From Bacilli bacterium (GTDB lineage Bacteria; Bacillota_I; Bacilli_A; RFN20; CAG-826): 64,000 nt of DNA. The stretch lies in assembly GCA_017470115.1 (NCBI GenBank), contig JAFUEZ010000008.1:64104-128103 (forward strand), read 5' to 3'. Position numbers and translations under genes: made by a program. Below the pieces are notes generated by a model. It was given only the letters and a program-made list of their open reading frames with translations. It was not told the origin of the DNA and searched no databases. Below are positions 1 through 9,469 of the stretch, piece by piece. Positions within the stretch are counted from its first letter, which is position 1; each line of letters starts with the position of its first letter.

Positions 1-1
1 T

Positions 2-2041
2 GGTGGTACATTCTTACTCAACACAGATATGAGTGATGAACAACTCGAAAAATCTCTTCCAAATAGAGTTAAATATCAATTAGCTTCAAAGAATGCAAAA
101 TTCTTTGTCATTGATGCTAACAAGATTGCTCTTGAAATTGGTATGGGTAGACATACAAATACCATCTTACAAAGTGCATTCTTCTTCCTTAATCCACAAA
201 TTATGCCTTATGAAGAAGCAAATACATGGATGAAGAAATTAGCATTAAAGACATATGGTAGAAAAGGTCAAGATGTTGTTGAACTTAATTACAAAGCTAT
301 CGATAAAGGTACAGAAGGTTTAAGAGAAGTCAAAGTCAATCCAGAATGGAAGAAACTTCCATTTAATAGAGAAAGAAATGTCACAGGTGATGATTACTTC
401 GATTCATATGTTGACTTTGTTAATACACTTGATGGATATGATCTCCCAGTCAGTAAATTCACAGAATATGAATTACTTGATGGTACAATGAGAGAAAACA
501 TTACATATACAGAACAAAGAGCTATCGCTGATAGAGTCCCAGTTTGGAATTCAGAATTCTGTATTCAATGTAATAACTGTGCATTTGTCTGTCCACATAC
601 AACAATTAGACCATTCTTATTAACAGATGAAGAAGTCGCTAACGGACCAGAAGGCTTAAGTGACCTTGTTGTTCCAGCAAAACCTCCAGTTTCAGCAGGA
701 TTAAAATATATCTTACAAGTCTCACCAAAGAACTGTGTTGGTTGTGGCCTTTGTGTTAAAGAATGTCCAGGAAATGTTGCCGCTCAAAAGAAAGATCCAA
801 AAGCATTCGCACTCAAACTTGTTGAAGCAAAATCACAATTTGATAACGAAAAATATGCATCATATCTTTATAAACATGTCGAATATAAAGCTGATAAATG
901 TAATCCAGCAACCGTTAAGGGTGTCTCATTCTTAATGCCATATATGGAAATCTCCGGAGCATGTGCAGGATGTGGTGAAACTCCATATTACAACTTACTC
1001 TCAAGATTATTTGGTAAAGATTTACTTATCGCTAACGCAACAGGTTGTTCATCAATCTATTGTGGTTCAACTCCATTAACTCCATTCGTTAACGATAAAG
1101 ATAAGAACGGTGTTGCTTGGGCAAATTCACTCTTTGAAGATAACGCTCAATATGGTTATGGTATGAGACTTGCTACAGATTACAAGTTAGCAAACGTTGC
1201 TCGTATCTTAAATGCTGCTCTTGAAAGTGAAACAGTTGAAGCTGAACTTAAAGAACAAGCAAAAGCATATCTTGAAAACGTTAAAAACAAAGATGTTGCT
1301 AGAACACTTATCCCACACTTAGTCGAACTTGTTAAAGCAAGTAAAGACGAAGCTGTCAAAGAAGTCCTCAACTTCGAAAAAGACTTACTCGATAAGAGTG
1401 TCTGGATCGTTGGTGGTGATGGCTGGGCATATGATATTGGCTATGGCGGACTTGATCACGTCTTAGCAAGTGAAGATGATGTCAATGTTATGGTTCTTGA
1501 TACTGAGGTTTACTCCAATACAGGTGGTCAAGCATCAAAATCATCACAAACTGGTCAAATTGCTCAATTCACTGCAAGTGGTAAAAAGACAAGTAAGAAG
1601 AATTTAGCTCTCTTAGCTATGAGCTATGGAAATATCTATGTTGCTCAAGTTGCATTAGGTGCAAACCCAATGGCAGCAATTAAAGCATTCAAAGAAGCTG
1701 AATCATACCATGGACCATCACTTATTATCTGCTATGCACCATGTGTTAACCAAGGTATTAAAGGCGGCATGGTCAACTCAATTCAAACTGAAAAAGAAGC
1801 AGTTGAATGCGGTTACTTCACAACATTTAGATATGATCCACGTTTAGTCGCTCAAGGTAAACCAGGATTACAAATCGATTGTAAAGAACCAGACTTCTCA
1901 AAGATTAGAGATTTCATTATGAAGGAAACAAGATATTCACAACTTCCAAAGATTAATCCTACAGAATGTGAAGCTCTCTTCGAAAAGAACGTTGAATGTT
2001 CAAAACAAAGATGGGAAAGAATTAAGAAATTTGGCCTTTAA
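2..2041 (+). CDS. nifJ: Pyruvate:ferredoxin (flavodoxin) oxidoreductase, C-terminal ~680 residues; 5' end outside window
   Basis: Oxidatively decarboxylates pyruvate with CoA to acetyl-CoA and CO2, passing electrons to ferredoxin in the cytoplasm; the central step of anaerobic pyruvate fermentation. The frame is open from base 2, upstream of the first ATG at 29, and runs straight into family-typical sequence, so the gene is cut by the window edge; full-length family members are about 1170 residues. Two 4Fe-4S motifs are visible: CIQCNNCAFVCP from about base 560 and CVGCGLCVKECP from about base 734. The thiamine-pyrophosphate domain follows with CAGCGETP, GDGWAYDIG and NTGGQASKSSQTG. A strong intrinsic terminator follows the stop. 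Codon use is rich in ATC, CTC and GTC like the ribosomal genes, which suggests high expression. Confidence 0.97.
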   Translation, partial: GGTFLLNTDMSDEQLEKSLPNRVKYQLASKNAKFFVIDANKIALEIGMGRHTNTILQSAFFFLNPQIMPYEEANTWMKKLALKTYGRKGQDVVELNYKAIDKGTEGLREVKVNPEWKKLPFNRERNVTGDDYFDSYVDFVNTLDGYDLPVSKFTEYELLDGTMRENITYTEQRAIADRVPVWNSEFCIQCNNCAFVCPHTTIRPFLLTDEEVANGPEGLSDLVVPAKPPVSAGLKYILQVSPKNCVGCGLCVKECPGNVAAQKKDPKAFALKLVEAKSQFDNEKYASYLYKHVEYKADKCNPATVKGVSFLMPYMEISGACAGCGETPYYNLLSRLFGKDLLIANATGCSSIYCGSTPLTPFVNDKDKNGVAWANSLFEDNAQYGYGMRLATDYKLANVARILNAALESETVEAELKEQAKAYLENVKNKDVARTLIPHLVELVKASKDEAVKEVLNFEKDLLDKSVWIVGGDGWAYDIGYGGLDHVLASEDDVNVMVLDTEVYSNTGGQASKSSQTGQIAQFTASGKKTSKKNLALLAMSYGNIYVAQVALGANPMAAIKAFKEAESYHGPSLIICYAPCVNQGIKGGMVNSIQTEKEAVECGYFTTFRYDPRLVAQGKPGLQIDCKEPDFSKIRDFIMKETRYSQLPKINPTECEALFEKNVECSKQRWERIKKFGL

Positions 2042-2077
2042 TTAGATTAAATTCTTAACTCAAAATTCTATACATTT

Positions 2078-2104
2078 AAAGCACACTAATTGTGTGCTTT
2101 TTAT
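2078..2104 (+). terminator. Intrinsic terminator of the PFOR gene
   Basis: Nine-base-pair stem AAAGCACAC/GTGTGCTTT (2078-2086 with 2092-2100), five-base loop, then a T-rich run. It lies 36 bases after the PFOR stop. Confidence 0.85.
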
Positions 2105-2161
2105 TTGTGATAAATATGTTAAAAAACGGGTTATAATGATAAAATCTTAATAGGTAAAAAT

Positions 2162-2575
2162 ATGTTTTGTAAAAATTGTGGAAAAGAATTAACTAGACAA
2201 ACAACTTATTGCCCATATTGTCATCAATCAACAAGTAGAAAAACAACTTATACATATACTTTAGATGAAGAGATGGAGCAAACAAATAAAGTAAATAAAA
2301 ATGATAAATTTACTGTTTCTGTTTTTGCTATATTATGCTTAATTTTTGGAGTAGTAGGGCTTGTTTTTGGTGTTATTGGAATGTTTAAAGCTAATCCATT
2401 TACGATATTTTCAGGCGTAGCTTCTTTAACAAGTTTTGTATTTTCAATTATCGCTTTTAGACAAACTTTAAAACTATATTACAATGGCATAGTTTTGGCA
2501 TATATTGGGTTTTTCGTTGCATCAGCGGGAATATTTTTAACAGTTGCATCTGTTGTTTTAAAATTGATTGGTTAA
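2162..2575 (+). CDS. Zinc-ribbon membrane protein of unknown function
   Basis: A 137-residue protein. The first 25 residues form a zinc-ribbon (CKNCGKEL then CPYCHQST, two CxxC pairs), followed by a polar linker and three to four hydrophobic segments from about residue 50 to the end. This layout matches the common zinc_ribbon plus small-membrane-domain (DUF4190-like) proteins of Firmicutes. An AGGT site lies about seven bases before the ATG, and a TATAAT-like box lies near 2132. It is three bases upstream of the exonuclease gene, so probably co-transcribed with it. Function cannot be inferred. Confidence 0.75.
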   Translation: MFCKNCGKELTRQTTYCPYCHQSTSRKTTYTYTLDEEMEQTNKVNKNDKFTVSVFAILCLIFGVVGLVFGVIGMFKANPFTIFSGVASLTSFVFSIIAFRQTLKLYYNGIVLAYIGFFVASAGIFLTVASVVLKLIG

Positions 2576-2578
2576 ATT

Positions 2579-3343
2579 ATGAAAATAGTATCTTTTAATG
2601 TAAATGGACTAAGAGCAATTATGCAAAAAGATTTTGTAAAAGATTTTACAAAACTTAATGCAGATATTTTTTCACTTAACGAAACTAAATTAACTGAAGA
2701 TCTAGTTTTCGAATTCCCATTTTTACCTGATGGTTATGAAGTTTTTTATACATGTTCAAAACTAAGAAAAGGATATAGTGGAGTAGCAGTATTTAGCAAA
2801 ATCAAACCTCTTTCTGTTCATTATGGACTTAAGAATAATTTATATGATGATGAAGGAAGAGTTATCACTTTAGAATTTGATAATTTCTATTATGTAGCAA
2901 GCTATGTTCCAAATGCAGGAGAAGGATTAAAACGACTTGATTTTAGAATGAAGTACGAAAAAGACTTGCTTGACTATTTTGCTGAACTTGAAAAGAAAAA
3001 ACCTATTGTTTATGCTGGCGATCTCAATGTTGCTCATGAACCAATAGATATTAAAAACCCAAAAGCTAATGAAAATAATGCAGGCTATACAATCCAAGAA
3101 AGAAATGCCTTTACTAATCTATTAAATAATGGATATATTGATACTTTTAGATATCTTTATCCAAATGAAGTTAAGTATTCTTGGTGGAGTTATAGATTTA
3201 ATTCTAGAGCAAACAATGCAGGGTGGAGAATCGATTATTTTGTTGTTTCATCTAGCTTAAAAGAAAAAATCAAAGACTCTATTATTCATAATGAAATTTT
3301 TGGCAGCGATCACTGCCCAATTGAATTAGATATTGATTTGTAA
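2579..3343 (+). CDS. xth: Exodeoxyribonuclease III / AP endonuclease
   Basis: Cytoplasmic Mg2+-dependent base-excision-repair enzyme that cleaves at abasic sites and removes 3' blocking groups. At 254 residues it has the normal family length. Family motifs in order: MKIVSFNVNGLRA at the start, LNETKL (the metal-binding Glu), YAGDLNVAHEPID (the Asp/Asn pair) and FGSDHCPIELD near the end (the catalytic Asp-His). The start follows the previous stop by three bases, and the stop overlaps the next ATG as TAATG, so translation is probably coupled to the NAD(P)HX repair gene. Confidence 0.93.
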   Translation: MKIVSFNVNGLRAIMQKDFVKDFTKLNADIFSLNETKLTEDLVFEFPFLPDGYEVFYTCSKLRKGYSGVAVFSKIKPLSVHYGLKNNLYDDEGRVITLEFDNFYYVASYVPNAGEGLKRLDFRMKYEKDLLDYFAELEKKKPIVYAGDLNVAHEPIDIKNPKANENNAGYTIQERNAFTNLLNNGYIDTFRYLYPNEVKYSWWSYRFNSRANNAGWRIDYFVVSSSLKEKIKDSIIHNEIFGSDHCPIELDIDL

Positions 3344-4842
3344 TGAAATATATTTTAACAAGTGAACAAATGAAATCTTGCGATAGATATAATATCGCCT
3401 CTTTTATTTCTTCTATCGATTTAATGGAACTTGCAGGTAAAAGATGTTTTGAAGCAATAAAACCATATATAAAGAAAGATTCAAAAATCTTAATTGTTGC
3501 TGGAAGTGGTGGAAATGGAGGAGACGGATACGTCATTGCTAGATATGCACAAGAAGAAAATTATGATGTAGAAGTTTTTAGTTTTGGAAATCACCATAGT
3601 GAAGAAAATTTAATAAATAAATCGAGATTTGCAGGGTTTTTCACTAAAAATCTTGAAAAATACAAAGATAATAACGACTTAATTATAATTGATGCTTTAT
3701 TAGGAAACGGACAAAATAAGGCCTTAAGTGATGAATATAATTCTTTAATCAAAAAGATGAATAGCTTGAACGGATTTAAAATTTCTATTGATATGAATTC
3801 TGGTATTAATTCATCTTCCGGGGAAGCCTTAGGAGAATATTTTGTTTCTGATTTAACGCTCGCAATAGGTGAATTTAAAACAGGCCACTATTTTAATGAA
3901 GGCATCAACGCATATAAAAAGTTAATAAAAATTGATATAGATTTAAAGTTTCAAGATGAATGTAGTTACGCTAAAACATTAGATTTAATTGATCTTAAAA
4001 TGTTTTTTAAAAAGCGTAAAAGTAATACAAATAAAGGAGATTATGGAAGAGTCGCCCTAATAGGTGGAAGTAAACTTACGCCAGGTGCTGTTGAAATTTC
4101 TTTAAATGCTTTATTGAGTTTAAGAACTGGAGTTGGCTATTCATTAATTTGCGTTCCAGAATCTTTATATAATTTATATGCCTTAAGGAATCCAGAAAAT
4201 ATATACGCTACGATAAAAGATGATAATGGTCGTATAATTTTTGATAAGGAAGTTTTAGATAAATTACTAAATTACGATGCAATCGCTCTTGGGATGGGCT
4301 GTGGAGTTAGTGAAGATATTTATAAGATAATTGCATATTTGTTAAGCAATTTTAAAGGCAATTTATTACTTGATGCTGACGCATTAAATATGGTTTCAAA
4401 ATATGGAGTAGATATTTTTAAAAAACATCAATGTAATCTTATTATTACGCCACATTTAAAGGAATTTGAAAGATTGTCTAAAGTAAAAATTGCTGATTTA
4501 AAGAAAGATTATATTGGTTATGCTAAAGAATTTGCTAAAAAATATAATTTAATAATTAATTTAAAAAATAATATTAGTGTCATTACTGATGGAAATGAAA
4601 CTTATTTGAATATAAATGGCAATGCAGGTTTAGCTAAAGGTGGGAGTGGAGACTTTTTAAGTGGCCTTACTTTAGGGTTAATCAATAAAAGTGATGATTT
4701 AGTTAAACGTGTTGCTTCAGCTGCATATCTTTTAGGAAAATCAGAAGAAGTCACAACAGAAAATATTAATGAATATTCAGTTTTGGCTAGAGACATAAGT
4801 GATTCAATCATAAAGGTAATTAATGAAATTTATCAAAAATAA
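3343..4842 (+). CDS. nnr: Bifunctional NAD(P)H-hydrate epimerase / ADP-dependent NAD(P)H-hydrate dehydratase
   Basis: Repairs damaged NADH and NADPH hydrates. The N-terminal YjeF_N-type domain (about residues 1-210) epimerises R-NAD(P)HX; the C-terminal YjeF_C/ribokinase-like domain (about 220-499) dehydrates the S form using ADP. Visible motifs are GSGGNGGDGYVIAR in the first domain, and LLDADALN plus GLAKGGSGDFLSG in the second, the last being the nucleotide-binding GxGD signature. The length of 499 fits the fused bacterial form. It overlaps the xth stop by one base and is closed by a terminator shared with the convergent araC-type gene. Confidence 0.93.
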   Translation: MKYILTSEQMKSCDRYNIASFISSIDLMELAGKRCFEAIKPYIKKDSKILIVAGSGGNGGDGYVIARYAQEENYDVEVFSFGNHHSEENLINKSRFAGFFTKNLEKYKDNNDLIIIDALLGNGQNKALSDEYNSLIKKMNSLNGFKISIDMNSGINSSSGEALGEYFVSDLTLAIGEFKTGHYFNEGINAYKKLIKIDIDLKFQDECSYAKTLDLIDLKMFFKKRKSNTNKGDYGRVALIGGSKLTPGAVEISLNALLSLRTGVGYSLICVPESLYNLYALRNPENIYATIKDDNGRIIFDKEVLDKLLNYDAIALGMGCGVSEDIYKIIAYLLSNFKGNLLLDADALNMVSKYGVDIFKKHQCNLIITPHLKEFERLSKVKIADLKKDYIGYAKEFAKKYNLIINLKNNISVITDGNETYLNINGNAGLAKGGSGDFLSGLTLGLINKSDDLVKRVASAAYLLGKSEEVTTENINEYSVLARDISDSIIKVINEIYQK

Positions 4843-4867
4843 AAGCCAAATTTAATTTTTGGCTTTT
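4841..4867. terminator. Bidirectional terminator between nnr and the AraC-type gene
   Basis: Perfect ten-base stem AAAAGCCAAA/TTTGGCTTTT (4841-4850 with 4858-4867) and a seven-base loop. A and T tracts flank both sides and it sits between convergent genes, so it can serve both. Confidence 0.85.
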
Positions 4868-5618
4868 ATTTAACTCTATTCTCGTGAATGAGCTTTCTTT
4901 TATATTGAGTTGGAGTGATTCCAACTTGTTTTTTAAATGTTTGAGTAAAATGTGATTGTGAGCAGAAAGATAATTCTTTATATAAATCTGAAGTATCAAC
5001 CTTTCCACTAGCGATCAAAGACTTAGAATATTCAATTTTTTCTTTAATTATATATTGTGAAACTGTTAGACCGATTTCTTCCTTAAATAATTTGTTTAAA
5101 TATTGAACACTACAATTTGATTGTTTTGCCACGTTTTTATTCAAAATCTTTTCTTTAATATGTTTATGAATATAGTCTGCTGCATGGAAAACAATAGGGG
5201 TTTGAATTTGTGAAAATTTACTTTCATATACTTTTTTAGCAAGAGTAAAGCAAATTCTTGCGCAATAAACCATTACATCTTTTGCTGTTTGGAAATTAGG
5301 TTCATTTAGTAAATATGCTTGATTCAATTTTCTTACTTCAGTTTTTGGTAAACCGCCTAAAGAAGCAAAACAACAAGCTAAACATACTAAACCATATCCG
5401 CCATATTTAACTTTTTGAAGTTCAACATTAATTACTCTATTGGCGGAAGCTTCAAAGTCGATTGAAAGAATTATGTTTTTAACGTCTTCATATTGTCCAT
5501 TTTGAATATAATTTAGTAAATAAGGAGAAGATAAACTACTTAAATTATCAATTTCAGCGGTGTCAATCATTAAGACATCTAAAACATCAATTTTATTTTC
5601 AAATGAGGCATTATTCAT
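4866..5618 (-). CDS. AraC/XylS-family transcriptional regulator
   Basis: A 250-residue DNA-binding regulator. The C-terminal ~100 residues form the double helix-turn-helix: the first helix pair around NVAKQSNCSVQYLNKLFKEE and the second ending in SHFTQTFKKQVGITPTQYKR, the conserved AraC tail. The N-terminal ~145 residues are a helical domain with no recognised ligand pocket. The gene is divergent from the GH3 glycosidase across about 230 bases of AT-rich DNA, so it most likely controls that gene in response to a sugar; this is inference from position. Confidence 0.88.
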   Translation of the reverse strand: MNNASFENKIDVLDVLMIDTAEIDNLSSLSSPYLLNYIQNGQYEDVKNIILSIDFEASANRVINVELQKVKYGGYGLVCLACCFASLGGLPKTEVRKLNQAYLLNEPNFQTAKDVMVYCARICFTLAKKVYESKFSQIQTPIVFHAADYIHKHIKEKILNKNVAKQSNCSVQYLNKLFKEEIGLTVSQYIIKEKIEYSKSLIASGKVDTSDLYKELSFCSQSHFTQTFKKQVGITPTQYKRKLIHENRVK

Positions 5619-5700
5619 AACATAAATTTTAGCATAAAAATTTGAATTTTTAGTTTTAGGTGCCTTTAAGGTTCATTTTCTGACATTAAATTGCAAATAT

Positions 5701-5757
5701 TTACAATTTGTATACATTTTTAATATTTGCTCGTTTTGTAATTGCATTTTTTGTAAT
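5701..5757. promoter_or_regulatory. Candidate AraC-type operator region with repeated TTGTAA boxes
   Basis: In the divergent spacer, TTTTGTAAT occurs twice as a direct repeat (5734-5742 and 5749-5757), and the inverse TTACAATTT occurs at 5701-5709. Repeated half-sites in the spacer between an AraC-type gene and its divergent neighbour are typical of an operator, but the 15-base spacing is not diagnostic. Confidence 0.35.
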
Positions 5758-5853
5758 CCTATTTTGCAGTATATATACCATAATCAATTTACTTTAATAA
5801 TTATTTTATTATAAAATATTATTAACATATTTTTTGATGTTTAGGAGATAATG

Positions 5854-8319
5854 ATGAAACACGAAGAATTAATAAATAAGCTTACACTCGAAGAAAAAGC
5901 TTCATTGACTTCAGGAAAAGATTTCTGGCAAACAATGAACATTCCACATCAAGGTATTTCTTCGATTTTTTTAAGTGATGGTCCTCATGGAATTAGAAAA
6001 CAAGCAGCTGCGGCAGATCATTTAGGATTAAATGCCAGTATTCCTGCAACATGTTTTCCAACTAGTGCAACACTTGCTAACTCATTTAATGTAGATTTAT
6101 TGCATAAAGTTGGTCACGCACTTGGCGAAGAAGCTTTAGCTTTAAAAGTTAATGTTTTACTTGGTCCTGGTGTAAATATTAAGAGAAATCCACGTTGTGG
6201 ACGTAACTTTGAATATTTCTCAGAAGATCCATATTTAGCTGGTAAAATGGCTGGAAGTTATATCAATGGTGTTCAAGAAAATGGTATTGCCTGTTGTATT
6301 AAGCACTTTGCTTGTAACAATCAAGAAGAAAGACGTATGACTTCTAACTCAGTTCTTGATGAAAGAGCTTTTAGAGAAATTTATTTAACACAATTTGAAA
6401 TTGCTATCCAAGATGCACATCCAAAATCAATTATGTCAGCATATAACTTAATTAATGGAGTATATGCTAATGAAAATCCACATCTTTTAACAGAAATTTT
6501 AAGAGATGAATTTAAATTTGATGGTGTTGTAATTACCGATTGGGGCGGAGACAATGATAGAGTCGAAGGTTTAAAAGCTGGAAATGAACTCGAAATGCCT
6601 GCTAACGCTGGTGAAACAGACTTAGAAATCGTTAAGGCTGTTCAAGATGGTAAACTTGATGAAGCAGTTTTAAACGAATCAGTTGATAGATTATTAACTT
6701 TAATTGAAGAAACAAGTAAACCTTATTTAGATGGCGCAGAACACAAGTTTGATGTTGATGCTCACCATTCAATTGCAAAAGAAGCAGCTATCGAATCAAT
6801 AGTTCTTCTTAAAAATAATGAAAATGTATTGCCATTAAATGCTGAAGAAAAAGTTGCATTTATAGGTGATTTTTGCAAGAACCCAAGATATCAAGGTGCA
6901 GGTTCATCTGTAGTCAATCCTACAAAGCTTGATAACACATTAGAAGTTATTAAAGATTACCCAATTAATTTTGTTGGTTATGAACAAGGCTTTAATAGAT
7001 ATGGCAAAAAAGATGATGGTTTAGCTAAAAAAGCATTAGAACTTGCTAACAAAGCTGACAAAATCGTCTATTACATGGGCTTAGATGAAGTTACTGAAGC
7101 AGAAGGTTTAGATAGAGAGAATATTTTAATCAATCAAAACCAAATCGACCTTTTAAAGAAACTTAAAGCAACTGGCAAGAAGATTATTGTTGTTATGAGC
7201 GAAGGTTCATCTGTTGATATGAGATTTGATGAAGATGCAGATGCAATTTTACTTAATTGTTTAAATGGTCAAGCAGGAGCAGGTGCTACACTTGAAATTT
7301 TAACTGGTAAAGCAAATCCATCAGGAAAATTATCTGAAACTTATCCATTATGTTATGAAGATACTCCTACAGCAAATTACTTCCCAGCACACAATTTCAA
7401 TTCACTTTATAAAGATTCAATTTATGTTGGTTATAGATATTTTGAAAAAGTTGGTAAAGATGTTAAATATCCATTTGGCTATGGCTTAAGCTATACAACA
7501 TTTGAATACAGTGATTTGAAAGTTAGTGAAAAGGGTGTCCAATTCAAATTAACAAATACTGGTAAAGTTGCTGGTAAAGAAATCGCAGAACTTTATGTTG
7601 GTTTAGAAAATTCAAAAGTTTTCAGAGCTAAAAAAGAATTAAAAGGTTTTGTTAAAGTTGAATTACAGCCAGGAGAATCAAAAGTAGTAGAAATTCCATT
7701 TGATAAATATTCATTTAGATTCTTTAATGTTAAAGAAAATGCATGGCAATGCGAAAAAGGTGAATACCAAATCTATGTTGGTGCATCAAGCAAAGACATT
7801 AGATTAAATGGCTCACTTAAAGTTGATGGTGTTGAATTAGGTGAAATTTATAATAAAGAAAAATTACCAAGTTACTTCAGTGGTGAAATTACAAATGTTA
7901 GTGATGAAGAATTTGTTGAACTTTATGGTAGAGAAATTCCAAAAGATAACATTGTTTGGGTTAGAAAGAAGAGAATCGAAGTTCACTACAATACAACTGT
8001 TCAAGAATTAAGATATGCTCGTGGCTGGACAGGAAGATTCTTTGCTTGGGCAATTAGAGCCGCAATTAAAGTCATGAAGGCATTTGGTCAAAAAGCAAAC
8101 GCAAATGTTCTTATCATGGGTGTTGTCAATCAACCTATGAGAGGATTATCAAGAATGACCAATGGTATGATTTCAATGGGTCAACTTAATGGTTTGATGT
8201 ATATGTTCAATGGACACTTCCATAAAGGTCTCCATAGATTCTTTAAAGCCGGAAGACAAAAACCAAAAGTCAGCAAAGAACATAGATACGATCCACCAAA
8301 GGAAAAGGGTAAAAAATAG
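5854..8319 (+). CDS. Glycoside hydrolase family 3 beta-glycosidase (cytosolic)
   Basis: Hydrolyses terminal beta-linked sugars, most likely beta-glucosides or related plant oligosaccharides taken up by the cell; no signal peptide is present. The N-terminal GH3 barrel contains GPGVNIKRNPRCGRNFEYFSED, the KHFACNNQE motif and VVITDWGG, whose Asp229 is the expected nucleophile. The GH3 C-terminal domain and a fibronectin-III-like domain (FGYGLSYTTFEYS onward) follow. After that come about 130 further residues, rich in Arg, Met and aromatics, that are not part of the catalytic fold. ATG at 5854 is preferred over 5851 because AGGAG at 5843-5847 is then six bases away. Probably controlled by the divergent AraC-type gene. 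Confidence 0.93.
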   Translation: MKHEELINKLTLEEKASLTSGKDFWQTMNIPHQGISSIFLSDGPHGIRKQAAAADHLGLNASIPATCFPTSATLANSFNVDLLHKVGHALGEEALALKVNVLLGPGVNIKRNPRCGRNFEYFSEDPYLAGKMAGSYINGVQENGIACCIKHFACNNQEERRMTSNSVLDERAFREIYLTQFEIAIQDAHPKSIMSAYNLINGVYANENPHLLTEILRDEFKFDGVVITDWGGDNDRVEGLKAGNELEMPANAGETDLEIVKAVQDGKLDEAVLNESVDRLLTLIEETSKPYLDGAEHKFDVDAHHSIAKEAAIESIVLLKNNENVLPLNAEEKVAFIGDFCKNPRYQGAGSSVVNPTKLDNTLEVIKDYPINFVGYEQGFNRYGKKDDGLAKKALELANKADKIVYYMGLDEVTEAEGLDRENILINQNQIDLLKKLKATGKKIIVVMSEGSSVDMRFDEDADAILLNCLNGQAGAGATLEILTGKANPSGKLSETYPLCYEDTPTANYFPAHNFNSLYKDSIYVGYRYFEKVGKDVKYPFGYGLSYTTFEYSDLKVSEKGVQFKLTNTGKVAGKEIAELYVGLENSKVFRAKKELKGFVKVELQPGESKVVEIPFDKYSFRFFNVKENAWQCEKGEYQIYVGASSKDIRLNGSLKVDGVELGEIYNKEKLPSYFSGEITNVSDEEFVELYGREIPKDNIVWVRKKRIEVHYNTTVQELRYARGWTGRFFAWAIRAAIKVMKAFGQKANANVLIMGVVNQPMRGLSRMTNGMISMGQLNGLMYMFNGHFHKGLHRFFKAGRQKPKVSKEHRYDPPKEKGKK

Positions 8320-8320
8320 T

Positions 8321-8336
8321 AAAAACCCTGCAAAAA
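8321..8336. repeat. Intergenic motif AAAAACCCTGCAAAAA, copy 1
   Basis: Exact copy of a 15-16 base motif that recurs between genes in this window (also 11344, 39119 and a variant at 48819). Here it starts one base after the GH3 stop. Confidence 0.5.
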
Positions 8337-8378
8337 CTAGATAAAATTCTTAAATTCAACCAGTTTTTTCCTGTATAC

Positions 8379-8406
8379 TTGCAATTATTTATTAATGTAT
8401 TAAAAT
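8379..8406 (+). promoter_or_regulatory. Possible promoter of the GT2 gene
   Basis: TTGCAA at 8379-8384 and TAAAAT at 8401-8406, separated by 16 bases and 22 bases before the ATG. AT-rich DNA makes chance matches common. Confidence 0.35.
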
Positions 8407-8428
8407 TAAAGCACTTAAGGAATTTGTT

Positions 8429-9433
8429 ATGGAACAGAAATTAATTTCATTTTGTGTGCCTTGCTACAACTCAGCAAAGGACATGAGAAAATGTCTTGAT
8501 TCCCTTTTGACACAAAGAGATTTTGTAGAGATTATCATTATCGATGATGGTTCAAAAGATGAGACTCCAGCAATAGCAGATGAATATGCTGCTAATTTTC
8601 CTCGTACAGTAAGAGCTGTTCACCAACCAAATGGTGGACATGGTTCTGGAATTAATCATGCTTTAGAATTAGCGACTGGTAAATTTTTTAAGGTCGTTGA
8701 TAGTGATGACTGGGTTGATCAAGAAGGTTACTCGTTAGTATTAGATAAGATTAGAGAAGTTGGTGATGAGGTAGATTTATTTGTTTTAAATTATTGTCAT
8801 TATCATATTGACCATATTGCACATAAGATTTCATTTAAAAATGCTCTCAAACCAAATAAAGTACTCGAATGGAAAGATGTTGGTATTTTGGGTTATTCAC
8901 AAAACTTTACCTTGCATTCAGTAATGTACAAGACAAGTGTTTTGCATGAATCAAATGTCCATTTACCAGAACATGTTTTCTATGAAGATAACTACTTTGT
9001 CTATTCAAGTTTAGAATATGTTAAGAAGCTATATTATATCGATCATCTTTTCTATATGTATTTCATCGGAAGAGAAGGCCAATCAGTCAGCTTTGAATCG
9101 AGTAAAAAGAGATTTAGAGATCACGCTTTAATGGCAAAACTTGTTTCTGAATATACTGATGTATATAAATATAAGAAGACAAATTACAAACTTTATCGTG
9201 TTTTGATGCATCATTTATCACTTTTGGTTTGCATAGGATGTACTTATACAAGATTAAACGGCACAAAAGAAGGTAAATTAGCATTTAAGAAAATTAAATC
9301 TGATTTGAAAGCGTTCAATCCAAGACTATATAGACAAGTAAGATATAGAAGTATTGGTTTCTGGACAATGAATGGTTATCTTTTAATGAGATTCTCGTTC
9401 TGGCTCACAAACTTATTCATGCCATTTAATTAA
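8429..9433 (+). CDS. Family 2 glycosyltransferase
   Basis: Transfers a sugar from a nucleotide donor, probably in cell-surface glycan or glycolipid synthesis at the inner membrane face. A GT-A fold covers the first ~220 residues: FCVPCYNS at the nucleotide-binding start, IIIDDGSKDET, GGHGSGINHAL, and KVVDSDDWVD with the metal-binding DxD. The C-terminal ~110 residues are helical with a hydrophobic end (FWTMNGYLLMRFSFWLTNLF) that may be a membrane anchor. The length of 334 is normal. Acceptor and sugar are not evident. AAGGAA lies about eight bases before the ATG, and a strong terminator follows. Confidence 0.9.
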   Translation: MEQKLISFCVPCYNSAKDMRKCLDSLLTQRDFVEIIIIDDGSKDETPAIADEYAANFPRTVRAVHQPNGGHGSGINHALELATGKFFKVVDSDDWVDQEGYSLVLDKIREVGDEVDLFVLNYCHYHIDHIAHKISFKNALKPNKVLEWKDVGILGYSQNFTLHSVMYKTSVLHESNVHLPEHVFYEDNYFVYSSLEYVKKLYYIDHLFYMYFIGREGQSVSFESSKKRFRDHALMAKLVSEYTDVYKYKKTNYKLYRVLMHHLSLLVCIGCTYTRLNGTKEGKLAFKKIKSDLKAFNPRLYRQVRYRSIGFWTMNGYLLMRFSFWLTNLFMPFN

Positions 9434-9443
9434 TGAGCATCAT

Positions 9444-9469
9444 AAAAGGGATTCAATCGAATCCCTTTT
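9444..9469. terminator. Bidirectional terminator between GT2 and nuclease genes
   Basis: Perfect eleven-base stem AAAAGGGATTC/GAATCCCTTTT around an AATC loop, between two convergent genes. Confidence 0.9.
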
